The translations under genes were made by a program, and so were the position numbers. Under the pieces are notes generated by a model. The model worked only from the letters and a program-made list of their open reading frames with translations, was not told the origin of the DNA and made no database searches. 64,000 nt of DNA, from positions 1 to 64,000 of the forward strand of contig SLOP01000021.1 in assembly GCA_007132465.1 (NCBI GenBank), in the 5' to 3' direction. Shown one piece after another: positions 35,855 through 44,116 of the stretch. This DNA comes from Candidatus Izemoplasma sp. Its GTDB lineage: Bacteria > Bacillota_I > Bacilli_A > Izemoplasmatales > Izemoplasmataceae. Numbering within the stretch: position 1 is the first letter of the stretch; each line of letters begins with the position of its first letter.

Positions 35855-36220
35855 TTACATGTAGGTAGGCACCACCACGAGGGTGATGATGAGGGCGGTG
35901 AGAAATAAAAGCGTGCCGAAGACAAGGCTTTCGATGGTGCGCCGACGTGATAAGTTCAAGCCGTGATCAGGGCGGTAGCGACGCAACAAGGCGTAAATCA
36001 GATGCACCCATAACGCCCCGAAAGCCGCCGCCGCGAAGGCGATGATAAACGCCCAAAACGTCCACCGCCAAAACCAGACGACCACGGCGTTGGCGATCAC
36101 AAGCGCCACGGGAAACGCCAGCACGCTGGCAATCAACAGCGCACACACGACGCTGCGTGCAATTTCATGCCAACGAAAGGCGTTGAATATCGCTTGTTTG
36201 CTTTTGATGTAACGCATCAT
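35855..36220 (-). CDS. Small membrane protein of unknown function
   Basis: A 121-residue protein with three hydrophobic segments at about 22-47, 52-78 and 98-119, and positively charged loops (RRYRPDH, SRRRTIE). I recognise no family. The ATG overlaps the stop of the upstream YlbL-like protease by four bases, and lspA starts 12 bp downstream, so it belongs to the operon. An ATG three bases later is an equally good start. Confidence 0.72.
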   Translation of the reverse strand: MMRYIKSKQAIFNAFRWHEIARSVVCALLIASVLAFPVALVIANAVVVWFWRWTFWAFIIAFAAAAFGALWVHLIYALLRRYRPDHGLNLSRRRTIESLVFGTLLFLTALIITLVVVPTYM

Positions 36221-37266
36221 GGCGTTTCACCTCGTAAGTATGCCACGGCCTCAAGCCATGTTTCCACGCGGACGACGGTGATTGACAAGGTAAATTTTTC
36301 TACCGTGTCAAGCGCTTGTAAGTAAAGCGAATCGCTTGAGCCGGGTGGAACAAAAAAGATGTCTGCCCCGGCGGCATCGGCGCCGATGACTTTTTGTTTG
36401 ACCCCGCCGACGGCGCCGACGGTGCCGATGACTTCTCCCCCTTCAACACGGAGGGACAAGGTGCCGGTGCCGGCGACGTGCCGTCCCTTTAGCAGGTCTT
36501 CTTCAATCAGCGAATCGTAGAGTTGTAAAAACTGCATAAGCCCACCGCTTGGTCCAACAATCCACGTTGGCGCGGTGTCGACAGGTACGGCGTCAGTGAG
36601 CGCATAATAGGTGTCTGTGCGTATCGATGAGAGGCATCGTCCGAGTTCATCGGTGTGTTTGATGATGCCCGGCAAGGTGGTTAAGGTCGTCTCGCCGTGT
36701 TTTTGGACAATTAGGGTCATCTCCACGTCGCAAGACACGCTGGCAGGGTTGGTGCCGACGGACGTGTCATCGATCAGGATGTCGACGATTTCATCGCGCA
36801 ACCCAAGGCCGGGCACGGTGGCGAAGGTGTGGTTGATGAGCGTTACCACGTTGTGCGTCGTGTAGAGCGGTTCGATGTCGTGACCGAGCATGTAATAGGC
36901 GAGAAGCACGGCTTTATTGTCGGCGTTTTCACGGGCAATTGAGGCGCGCTCATATTCATCGGCTGGGCTGATGCCACGCAACGAAACCGGCACAATCGAG
37001 ATGTCGGTGGCCTCGGTGAAGGTGGCGAAGATGAGCTGCAAGAAGGTGGTGTGTCCGGAGTCGATAATGTAGGTTGAGGAGTAGGTGCCGTTTAGGTCAT
37101 AGGTATCAAAATCGCGCAGGTCAAGACGATCTTCAAGGGGACTGACGCCGCCTGGGGCGGTTAACCGCCAATCCTCCAATGGGTAGGCAGCCAAAAAAAT
37201 CAGCGCGAAGTATGGCAAGGTGAGCAACGCAATCAGGCGTCGATGGTCTTTTAGGAAAGCAATCAT
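36217..37266 (-). CDS. Membrane-anchored Lon-type (S16) protease, YlbL/SepM-like
   Basis: A 349-residue protein with one N-terminal membrane helix (about 11-29) and an extracytoplasmic protease domain. The S16 catalytic serine is S240 in VGPSGGLMQFL and the lysine is K290 in GTVGAVGGVKQK. Length and layout match YlbL/SepM proteins, which normally carry a PDZ domain in the middle; here the middle segment (about 140-210) shows no clear PDZ signature. SepM-type enzymes process signalling peptides. It overlaps both neighbours by four bases. Confidence 0.85.
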   Translation of the reverse strand: MIAFLKDHRRLIALLTLPYFALIFLAAYPLEDWRLTAPGGVSPLEDRLDLRDFDTYDLNGTYSSTYIIDSGHTTFLQLIFATFTEATDISIVPVSLRGISPADEYERASIARENADNKAVLLAYYMLGHDIEPLYTTHNVVTLINHTFATVPGLGLRDEIVDILIDDTSVGTNPASVSCDVEMTLIVQKHGETTLTTLPGIIKHTDELGRCLSSIRTDTYYALTDAVPVDTAPTWIVGPSGGLMQFLQLYDSLIEEDLLKGRHVAGTGTLSLRVEGGEVIGTVGAVGGVKQKVIGADAAGADIFFVPPGSSDSLYLQALDTVEKFTLSITVVRVETWLEAVAYLRGETP

Positions 37267-37733
37267 GAGCCGACAGTGACTCGCACTCGTGGTGTTTGTC
37301 GAATCGTCACCCCGGCGTCTTCAAGCATGCGCATCGACGCTTGGACGCTCGCTTTTTCTTGGTATTTGTTTTCGACATAGACGATTTCTCGGATGCCGCT
37401 TTGAATGATTAGTTTGGCACATTCATGACAAGGGAAAAGCGTGACGTATAGCGTGGCGCCATCGAGGTCGACGGTGCTGTTTAAAATGGCGTTCGGCTCG
37501 GCATGGACGACGTAAGGGTACTTTGTGTTCAAAAAATCACCGTCTTTTTCCCAAGGGTACTTGTCGTCGTCAAGGCCGATGGGGAATCCGTTGTAGCCGA
37601 TGCCGACGATGCGTTTTTTTGCGTTTACAATGCACGCGCCTACTTGCGTGGCGGGATCTTTACTGCGAAGGGCCGACAGGGCGGCAACGCCCATAAAATA
37701 CTCGTCCCAGGAAATGTAATCGCTGCGTTTCAT
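37263..37733 (-). CDS. dCMP/CMP deaminase family protein (ComEB-like)
   Basis: A 156-residue zinc-dependent deaminase supplying dUMP for thymidylate synthesis. The zinc site is H77 with catalytic E79 (VVHAEPNAIL) and C102/C105 (PCHEC). VGACIVNAKKRIVGIGYNGFP is the usual N-terminal block of dCMP deaminases. Length is typical. It lies between msrA and the YlbL-like protease gene in the hisS operon, overlapping the protease start by four bases. Confidence 0.93.
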   Translation of the reverse strand: MKRSDYISWDEYFMGVAALSALRSKDPATQVGACIVNAKKRIVGIGYNGFPIGLDDDKYPWEKDGDFLNTKYPYVVHAEPNAILNSTVDLDGATLYVTLFPCHECAKLIIQSGIREIVYVENKYQEKASVQASMRMLEDAGVTIRQTPRVRVTVGS

Positions 37734-37741
37734 CTTCTCAC

Positions 37742-38230
37742 CTACTTCACGTTTTTGACGCTAGACAAGTTGATGTGACAATAGCCATTCTCGTGTTTGT
37801 CGAGGTAGTCTTGGTGCGCTTCTTCGGCTTCATAGAAAGGGCTGTCCCGTTTCACATCAACGTGGATGGGTCGGGTGTGTTTCCTCCGCAGTTCCTTGAG
37901 GTACTCGGCAATCACGTTGTCATCGCGCTCATGAAAATTATACATGCCGGTGCGATATTGCATGCCGATGTCGGGACCTTGGCGGTTTTTGAGTGTCGGA
38001 TCGACGATGTTGAAAAAATGCTCAAGCAACGTATAAAGCGACACGATACGCTCGTCGTAGACGACGCGAACGGCTTCGGCGTGGCCGCTTCCGGCACACA
38101 CTTGGTCGTAGGTTGGGTTTTTGGTTGGGCCGTCAACGTAACCGACGGTGGTGTCTGTGACGCCCTGCACAAGCTTAAAGTAGGCTTCAACGCCCCAAAA
38201 ACAACCGCCGGCAAAATCGATGCGTTTCAT
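37742..38230 (-). CDS. msrA: Peptide methionine sulfoxide reductase MsrA
   Basis: A 162-residue repair enzyme that reduces methionine-S-sulfoxide. The active-site motif GGCFWGVE places the catalytic cysteine at residue 10. Candidate resolving cysteines lie in DQVCAGSGHAE and GYCHINL. ATG 38230 follows AAAGGATGA and overlaps the TGA of tcdA by one base. There is no fused or adjacent MsrB. Confidence 0.96.
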   Translation of the reverse strand: MKRIDFAGGCFWGVEAYFKLVQGVTDTTVGYVDGPTKNPTYDQVCAGSGHAEAVRVVYDERIVSLYTLLEHFFNIVDPTLKNRQGPDIGMQYRTGMYNFHERDDNVIAEYLKELRRKHTRPIHVDVKRDSPFYEAEEAHQDYLDKHENGYCHINLSSVKNVK

Positions 38231-38928
38231 CACAAATCATCCTTTCCGATGAGGTGGTTTACAATCCTTGATGCGGCCACCAAGCCTGCCGCAGGCGGCA
38301 CGAACGGGCTTGAGGCGGGATAGGGAAGCGAGTTGGGTGTCGGTGGTTCAAGGCTGAAGACGCAGGGCACACCTGCGGTGATGCCGATGCGGCGAAGGCT
38401 TCCCCGCATCACCCGAGCGAGCGGGTCGTGGGTGACCGAGAAGAGATCGCCGACGCGAATGGCTGTGGCATCAAGCCGATTGCCTTGGCCACAACTCGTT
38501 AAAAGCGGTATGCGGTGAGCACGGCACTCGCGCACCAAATCAATTTTAAAGGTCACCGTGTCAATGGCGTCGAAGATGACGTCAGGTGTGGCGTCAAAGA
38601 TATGGTGTTTGGTTGTGTCATCGTACATCATCACCAGCGGTGTGGTCGTGCAACGGGGATTGATTGCGCGGACGCGCGCCGCCATCACGTCGGCTTTAGC
38701 TTGGCCCAACGTGTCTTGGGTGGCGATGAGTTGACGGTTGACGTTGGTTGCCTCGATGGTGTCTTTGTCGATGAGGATGAGATGGCCAACGCCGCTTCGT
38801 GCCAGAGCGTCCGCGGCGGCGGCGCCCACACCGCCCAAGCCGATGACGCACACAGTGGCCTTGGTGAGCGCGGTGATGCCGGCATCGCCGAAGAGTGCAC
38901 GTGATCGCTCAAAGAGTGCCTCAGACAT
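38230..38928 (-). CDS. tcdA: tRNA threonylcarbamoyladenosine dehydratase (TcdA, ThiF/E1-like)
   Basis: A 232-residue E1-like enzyme that dehydrates t6A37 in tRNA to the cyclic form ct6A. The nucleotide-binding motif is VIGLGGVGAAAADALARSG (starting at 28), followed by LIDKDTIEATNVNRQ and the late block GITAGVPCVFSLEP. A cysteine lies in SCGQGNR. It overlaps the end of aspS by eight bases, fitting a tRNA-centred operon with hisS and aspS. Confidence 0.92.
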   Translation of the reverse strand: MSEALFERSRALFGDAGITALTKATVCVIGLGGVGAAAADALARSGVGHLILIDKDTIEATNVNRQLIATQDTLGQAKADVMAARVRAINPRCTTTPLVMMYDDTTKHHIFDATPDVIFDAIDTVTFKIDLVRECRAHRIPLLTSCGQGNRLDATAIRVGDLFSVTHDPLARVMRGSLRRIGITAGVPCVFSLEPPTPNSLPYPASSPFVPPAAGLVAASRIVNHLIGKDDL

Positions 38929-40675
38929 CGGTTTTATCGGGCGTGTCGGGTTTGAACACGGTGAGTTGGTCGGCGTCGATGGAACTGGGCGCGCCCGTCA
39001 TTAAGCATTGTGCACTGGCGGTTTTTGGAAAGGCGATGACGTCTCGGATGTTTTTGGTCTTGCCAAGCAACATCACGAAGCGATCAAAGCCGAACGCGAT
39101 GCCGCCGTGGGGTGGCGTGCCATAGGTTAAGGCGTCGGTGAAGAAACCGAAGCGACGTCGCTGTTCTGCTTCCGTGAGCCCAAGCACGCTAAACACGGAT
39201 TGTTGCATCGTCTGTTCGTGAATCCGCATTGAGCCACCGCCGAGCTCTTGGCCTTGCACGACTAAGTCGTAACAATACGCCAACGCGTCTAACGGTTTGT
39301 CGACGAACGAACTTTTGTGTTGATCGATCACCCGGGTAAACGGGTGATGCAACGTGTAGTAGCGTTTCGTTTCTTCGTCGTATTCAAACATCGGCCAGTC
39401 GACAATCCACGTGAAATCGTAGACGTCGTCATCGATGAGGTTTTGTGTTTTTGCGATGTGGTTTCGCAGGTGTCCCAGGCTTTTACGAACGACCGCAGGG
39501 GTGTCGGCGACAATCAACACCAAATCCCCTTCCGTGGCGTCGGTGCGCGATTGAATGGCGTCGGTCTCCTCAGCAGATAAGAATTTAGCCACGGAGCCGC
39601 TGATGCCTTTTTGGAATTTAAGGAAAGCGAGTCCTTTGGCACCGTGCTTTTTCGCTTCTTCAGTCAAGGCGTCAATCGCCTTACGTGAGTAAGCCGAGGC
39701 GCCGCCTTTGACGGCGATGGCTTGAACGCTTCCACCGGTTTCCAGCACGGACTTAAAGACGTTGAAATCGGTCTTTTTAAGTATGTCAGAGAGATCTTTC
39801 AACAACATTCCAAAGCGGGTGTCGGGTTTATCGGTGCCGTAATCGCGCATCGCATCATGGTAGGTCATCCGCTTGAATGCTGCGTCGAAGGGTTTGCCGG
39901 CGACGGTTTGCATGATGTGTTTGACGAGCCGTTCGCTGGTTTGGATGACGGTTTGTTGATCGACAAAGCTCATCTCAAGATCGATTTGGGTGAACTCCGG
40001 TTGGCGATCACTTCTCAGGTCTTCGTCACGAAAACACTTGGCAATTTGATAGTATTTCTCAAAGCCCGACACCATCAACAACTGCTTAAACAGCTGTGGC
40101 GATTGGGGCAGGGCGTAATATTCGCCTTTGTGGATTCGGCTGGGCACGATGTAATCGCGCGCACCCTCAGGGGTTGAGGCGGTGAGGACCGGCGTATCGA
40201 ACTCGATGAAGCCTTCTTCATCGAGGAACGCGCGCGTCGCGCGCATCATCTGATGACGCAGACGCATCAGTTTTTGTAGCACGGGGCGTCGCAAATCGAG
40301 GTAACGGTACTTAAGGCGTGTTTCTTCAAGCGCGTCGGTGTCGTCTTGGATGAGCAGTGGCGGTTGCGCCGCGGTGTTTAAGACGACAACTTTATCGACG
40401 TCGATTTCAATGTCGCCGGTGGTTAAGTTCGGGTTTTTGCTGGTGCGTTCACGAACCGTGCCTTCGATGTCAATGACGTATTCGTTTTTCAGCGCCTGAG
40501 CAATCGACTTGAGGTCGTTGTCGGCGTCAAAAGCCAATTGTGTGATGCCCTCACGATCACGTAGATCGATGAAGACGAGGTTGCCGAGGTCGCGGCGTTT
40601 GGCGACGAAGCCTTTGAGTCGGACGCGCGTGTTGACGTCGTTGAGGGTGAGGGCGTTGTTGTGGTGTGTGTACAT
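38921..40675 (-). CDS. aspS: Aspartyl-tRNA synthetase
   Basis: A 584-residue class II synthetase. The N-terminal OB-fold anticodon-binding domain is followed by motif 1 near residues 130-160, motif 2 (CFRDEDLRSDRQPEFTQ) and motif 3 (GIAFGFDRFVMLLG). The bacterial GAD insertion domain (about 280-400) is present. It starts two bases after the hisS stop region and shares the hisS T-box leader. Confidence 0.98.
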   Translation of the reverse strand: MYTHHNNALTLNDVNTRVRLKGFVAKRRDLGNLVFIDLRDREGITQLAFDADNDLKSIAQALKNEYVIDIEGTVRERTSKNPNLTTGDIEIDVDKVVVLNTAAQPPLLIQDDTDALEETRLKYRYLDLRRPVLQKLMRLRHQMMRATRAFLDEEGFIEFDTPVLTASTPEGARDYIVPSRIHKGEYYALPQSPQLFKQLLMVSGFEKYYQIAKCFRDEDLRSDRQPEFTQIDLEMSFVDQQTVIQTSERLVKHIMQTVAGKPFDAAFKRMTYHDAMRDYGTDKPDTRFGMLLKDLSDILKKTDFNVFKSVLETGGSVQAIAVKGGASAYSRKAIDALTEEAKKHGAKGLAFLKFQKGISGSVAKFLSAEETDAIQSRTDATEGDLVLIVADTPAVVRKSLGHLRNHIAKTQNLIDDDVYDFTWIVDWPMFEYDEETKRYYTLHHPFTRVIDQHKSSFVDKPLDALAYCYDLVVQGQELGGGSMRIHEQTMQQSVFSVLGLTEAEQRRRFGFFTDALTYGTPPHGGIAFGFDRFVMLLGKTKNIRDVIAFPKTASAQCLMTGAPSSIDADQLTVFKPDTPDKTDV

Positions 40676-40676
40676 G

Positions 40677-41984
40677 TTATGCAGCTCCTTTTTGGTGATC
40701 GCAGTCTTCGCACACGTCGCCTTTGGTCAATAATTTCACGACAGTATCGTAGGCTTTGCTGAGCGATGCTTTTACCGTTTCGCCCGTGTGTTGGTCTTTG
40801 ATTTCCAGTGTTTTCTCGGCGATTTCGGCGTCGCCGATGACCATGACAAAGCGGGCGTGTTGGTGTTCAGATTGCTTAAATTGTCCTTTGATGTTTTTGT
40901 CTAGAAAATCGGTGTTGCAGGTAATGCCACCTAATCGGAAGCGCTGCATCATCGCTAGCGTGGCCAGTTTGGCTTGGTCGCCAAGCGCAATGAAAAACAC
41001 GTGCAAACGGTCGGGTTCAGGGGTGATGTTGGCCGCTTTCATGGCGACGATTAAGCGTTCAATGCCGAAGGCGAACCCGCTGGCAGGGGTCGGTGGGCCA
41101 CCCAGGGTTTCGACAAGGTGGTTGTAACGCCCACCACCACAGATGGCGTTTTGGCGGCCTAAAAGCGCTTCTGAGACTTTGATTTCAAACACCGTGTGGG
41201 TGTAGTAATCAAGCCCGCGCACAAGGTTTTCATCGACCGTGTAGGAAATCTGCATCGCCTTGAGCGCTGCTTGGACACGCTCAAAATGCGTGCGATCTTC
41301 ATCGGTCAAGTAGGCGATTGGCTTTGGCGCGCTGTTGACGAGCGGATGCTTGGCGTCGACTTTGCAATCGAGGATGCGAAGCGGGTTGTCTTGAAACCGC
41401 GTTTGACAATCTTGACAGAGCGCGGCAATGTCATCTTTGAGATGCGCGTTGAGCGCGCTGTGGTAAGCGGTTTTGCTATCCTTGCCACCAAGGCTGTTGA
41501 GGTGGACGGTGACGTCGTTGAGTTTAAGGGCTCTTAAGAACGTGACTGCGTAGGCGATGATTTCGGCGTCAATCTCCGGGCTGCTTGCGCCGAACGCTTC
41601 GGCACCAAACTGACGAAACTCTCGGAAGCGACCTTTCTGTGGGCGTTCATAACGAAACATCGATCCTTGGTAGAAGTATTTTTGCGGGGTCACCGGATCG
41701 GCGTGCAGCTTGTTTTCAATGTAGGCGCGCACCACGCCCGCCGTGCCTTCCGGGCGCAATGTGTTTTGTCGGTTGCCGCGGTCGGTGAAGGTATAGGTTT
41801 CTTTGTTGACGATGTCGGTGGTTTCGCCGACGCCGCGGTGAAAGAGCTCGGTCGCCTCAAAATGGGGCGTGCGAATTTCTTTGTACTGAAAGAGTTTGCT
41901 CACCGTGAGCATCTTCTTTTCAATGGTTTGCAAGTAGCCGATGTCGTCAGTGACATCGTAGGTGCCTTTCATTTTGGTAATCAT
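40677..41984 (-). CDS. hisS: Histidyl-tRNA synthetase
   Basis: A 435-residue class II synthetase. Motif 1 includes ATELFHRGVGE, motif 2 is SMFRYERPQKGRFREF, histidine-specific blocks are GLDYYTHTVFE and ICGGGRYNHL, and motif 3 is ASGFAFGIERLIV. The C-terminal anticodon-binding domain begins near 330. ATG 41984 is used because AAAGGAG lies eight bases upstream; the GTG at 41993 is inside that RBS. Expression is predicted to be controlled by the upstream T-box. Confidence 0.97.
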   Translation of the reverse strand: MITKMKGTYDVTDDIGYLQTIEKKMLTVSKLFQYKEIRTPHFEATELFHRGVGETTDIVNKETYTFTDRGNRQNTLRPEGTAGVVRAYIENKLHADPVTPQKYFYQGSMFRYERPQKGRFREFRQFGAEAFGASSPEIDAEIIAYAVTFLRALKLNDVTVHLNSLGGKDSKTAYHSALNAHLKDDIAALCQDCQTRFQDNPLRILDCKVDAKHPLVNSAPKPIAYLTDEDRTHFERVQAALKAMQISYTVDENLVRGLDYYTHTVFEIKVSEALLGRQNAICGGGRYNHLVETLGGPPTPASGFAFGIERLIVAMKAANITPEPDRLHVFFIALGDQAKLATLAMMQRFRLGGITCNTDFLDKNIKGQFKQSEHQHARFVMVIGDAEIAEKTLEIKDQHTGETVKASLSKAYDTVVKLLTKGDVCEDCDHQKGAA

Positions 41985-42003
41985 CACGTTCACTCCTTTT
42001 TAT

Positions 42004-42228
42004 AAAAAAACCGCCCTTAGAAAAGCTAAGGGCGAATCGCTCCGCGGTACCACCTTAGTTCCGGTCATTGACCGGCCCTTTACCCGTAACGCAGGCGACG
42101 TTCCTCCCTACTCATTTCAGGAGGACCCTTGGAAATGTCCAGCCCAATGTGTGCATGCGGCGCTTTCACCGTTCGCCGTTCGCTAGGATGCGTTTCATGG
42201 GGCCTCTTTTCCGCTTCGGTTTATGTCA
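42004..42228 (-). promoter_or_regulatory. T-box riboswitch leader of hisS-aspS
   Basis: On the - strand the conserved T-box sequence AAGGTGGTACCGCGG is at 42042-42056, followed by the terminator hairpin CGCCCTTAG/CTAAGGGCG (42012-42034) and a run of seven Ts. The leader starts just after the promoter at 42234. A His codon CAC in the likely specifier-loop region (about 42149-42153) suggests tRNA-His sensing, but I did not fold stem I fully. Confidence 0.92.
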
Positions 42229-42233
42229 ACGTC

Positions 42234-42262
42234 ATTATACCGCTTGCGTTGCGCGCTGTCAA
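42234..42262 (-). promoter_or_regulatory. Consensus promoter of the hisS operon
   Basis: On the - strand: perfect TTGACA, a 17-bp spacer, perfect TATAAT. Confidence 0.93.
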
Positions 42263-42265
42263 TCA

Positions 42266-42862
42266 CTAGACGTCATCGTCGATGACAATCGATTGTTTAA
42301 ATGGCTCGATGACATCGGTAAAATCACGGGCATAATCGTCGTCGGTGTAGCTGGCGACGACTTCGTCCAGCAAACGACCGTCGGTGTGTTTGAATCCTTT
42401 GCGAAGCAAGCCTTCCTCGGTGAAGCCGAGTTTTTTGCGTAGCGCGCGACTCGGTTCGTTATCGGGAAAGTGTTTGTAGGCGATGCGTTTGAGGTCGAAG
42501 CGTTCGATGCCGATGACAATCGCGGCGCGAGCCGCTTCGGTCATGATGCCTTGGTTCCAGTAGGCTTCATCGAGCGCGAAGCCGATTTCTGCTTTGTGTT
42601 CATGGAATCCGTGAAACTCAATCGTGCCGATGAGGCGCCGGTCGGCCTTGTGCATGATTGCCCACGGGCCCGGCTGGCCGCGTTTTTGTTTATCTTCGAC
42701 GAAATCGAGAAAATCGTACGTATCGTCAATTGAGGCATGCGGCAACCACCCTGCGGGCGGCCCAACGGCAGGGTTTTTTGCCCAGGCGTAAATCGCTTTG
42801 GCATCTTTTCGCGTGAGCGGCCGTAGCCGCAAACGCGGAGTCGTGATAGCGGGAAGGTTCAC
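42266..42862 (-). CDS. GNAT acetyltransferase, RimJ/RimL-like
   Basis: A 198-residue N-acetyltransferase of the ribosomal-protein type. TPRLRLRPLTRKDA opens the fold; EIGFALDEAYWNQGIMTEA is the acetyl-CoA-binding region; NEPSRALRKKLGF closes it. The target is unknown. The start overlaps the previous GNAT gene by four bases. The stop is three bases before the -35 box of the hisS promoter, with no terminator between. Confidence 0.9.
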   Translation of the reverse strand: MNLPAITTPRLRLRPLTRKDAKAIYAWAKNPAVGPPAGWLPHASIDDTYDFLDFVEDKQKRGQPGPWAIMHKADRRLIGTIEFHGFHEHKAEIGFALDEAYWNQGIMTEAARAAIVIGIERFDLKRIAYKHFPDNEPSRALRKKLGFTEEGLLRKGFKHTDGRLLDEVVASYTDDDYARDFTDVIEPFKQSIVIDDDV

Positions 42863-43671
42863 GGGGTCGCCTTGGTGTCCTTAATGAGCATAATCCATTC
42901 GCCGATGTGCACGAAACCATATTTTTCATACAGGGCCCCGGCACGAGGGTCGTCGTAATATAGGCATAGCGTTTTGGCTTTGTGGTTTACGTAATAGTCG
43001 ACCAGGTAATGCATGACTTTCTTCCCGAGACCACGTTTGCGGTAGTCGGGGTGTGTGGCGACGCCGACTACCATCGCCGTTTTTTTGGTTTCGCCGACAG
43101 CGCTGGCGTTGGCGACCACTTTGTCGTCTTCGCGGTAAAAGACGGTGGTGCCGTTGTCGTTGGTGTTGTCCATCAAGTAACGAATGAACTCGTCTTTGGT
43201 TTTTCTACGTACGCTGTCGAGTTCGTCGATGCCGTTTAAAAGGTCGTAGACGAGTTCAGCATCGCGTTCGTTATCGAGCACTTCGATGCCGCCATAGTCG
43301 ACATCGGGGTCGCGAGTGAAGGTCGTTGATTTCATGAAATCAAGCCGGTCTTCATAGACGTCGTCCAGGTGTGGGCTGATCGCTTTCATCAACGACGCTT
43401 TTCCGCTGATGAACAAGTAGTTATAGCGAGTAAACATGTCAACCCACGCAGGGTTGAAATCGGTGTCGATGGCGTAGTAAACGATGTGAGATAAATTTCG
43501 GCTCATGACGGCATAGTAATCACCTGCACGGAATTCGGCATAGATCGCCGTGCCATCGCACTCGAAACCAAAGTTTTTAATGTCACCGATCAGGTAGAGG
43601 TTCATCTCCGGCTCACGGTACAAAAATGCCAGCACGGCATCACGGTCTTGGTCGGTCAGTTTACGAATCAT
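42859..43671 (-). CDS. GNAT acetyltransferase with an N-terminal GNAT-like half
   Basis: A 270-residue protein. The C-terminal half (about 130-270) is a canonical GNAT domain with GVATHPDYRKRGLGKKVMHY as the acetyl-CoA motif and YEKYGFVHIG at the end. The N-terminal half (FLYREPEMNLYLIGDI) resembles a degenerate second GNAT fold. ATG 43671 follows AAAGGA. The start overlaps dtd by 11 bases. The substrate is unknown. Confidence 0.88.
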   Translation of the reverse strand: MIRKLTDQDRDAVLAFLYREPEMNLYLIGDIKNFGFECDGTAIYAEFRAGDYYAVMSRNLSHIVYYAIDTDFNPAWVDMFTRYNYLFISGKASLMKAISPHLDDVYEDRLDFMKSTTFTRDPDVDYGGIEVLDNERDAELVYDLLNGIDELDSVRRKTKDEFIRYLMDNTNDNGTTVFYREDDKVVANASAVGETKKTAMVVGVATHPDYRKRGLGKKVMHYLVDYYVNHKAKTLCLYYDDPRAGALYEKYGFVHIGEWIMLIKDTKATP

Positions 43672-44116
43672 TGTCTTCGTTCCTTTCAAGCAAAATCGTC
43701 ACTGGGCCGTCGTTGGTTAGGCTGATGTGCATCGTTTCACCAAACTGGCCGGTGTTGACGGGAATGCCATGACGTGAAAGCGCGTGGTTAAACTGGTCAT
43801 ACAGCGGGTGTGCTTGTGTGGGGGCAAGCGCTTGTGTGAAGGAAGGACGGTTGCCTTTGCGGGCGTCCGCTTCCAAGGTAAACTGGCTGATCGAAAGCAC
43901 CGACCCGGCCACGTCTTTAAGCGAGCGGTTCAGGTTGCCTTCCGCATCGTCAAAAATCCTAAGGTTGGCCACCTTTTTCGCCATCCAAGGGATGGCTTTG
44001 CCGGTTTCGCCGTCGCGAAACGACACAAAGAGCACAAACCCATGACTGATGGCGGCGGTGATGTCGTCGTTGATGCGGCAATGGGCTTCACGGACGCGCT
44101 GGACAAGTACCTTCAT
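43661..44116 (-). CDS. dtd: D-aminoacyl-tRNA deacylase
   Basis: A 151-residue enzyme that frees D-amino acids from mischarged tRNAs. MKVLVQRVREA is the standard N-terminus; the active-site motifs are SISQFTLEADARKGNRPSF and LTNDGPVTILLE. The ATG overlaps the relA stop (ATGA), the common Firmicute relA-dtd arrangement. Confidence 0.97.
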   Translation of the reverse strand: MKVLVQRVREAHCRINDDITAAISHGFVLFVSFRDGETGKAIPWMAKKVANLRIFDDAEGNLNRSLKDVAGSVLSISQFTLEADARKGNRPSFTQALAPTQAHPLYDQFNHALSRHGIPVNTGQFGETMHISLTNDGPVTILLERNEDNDS

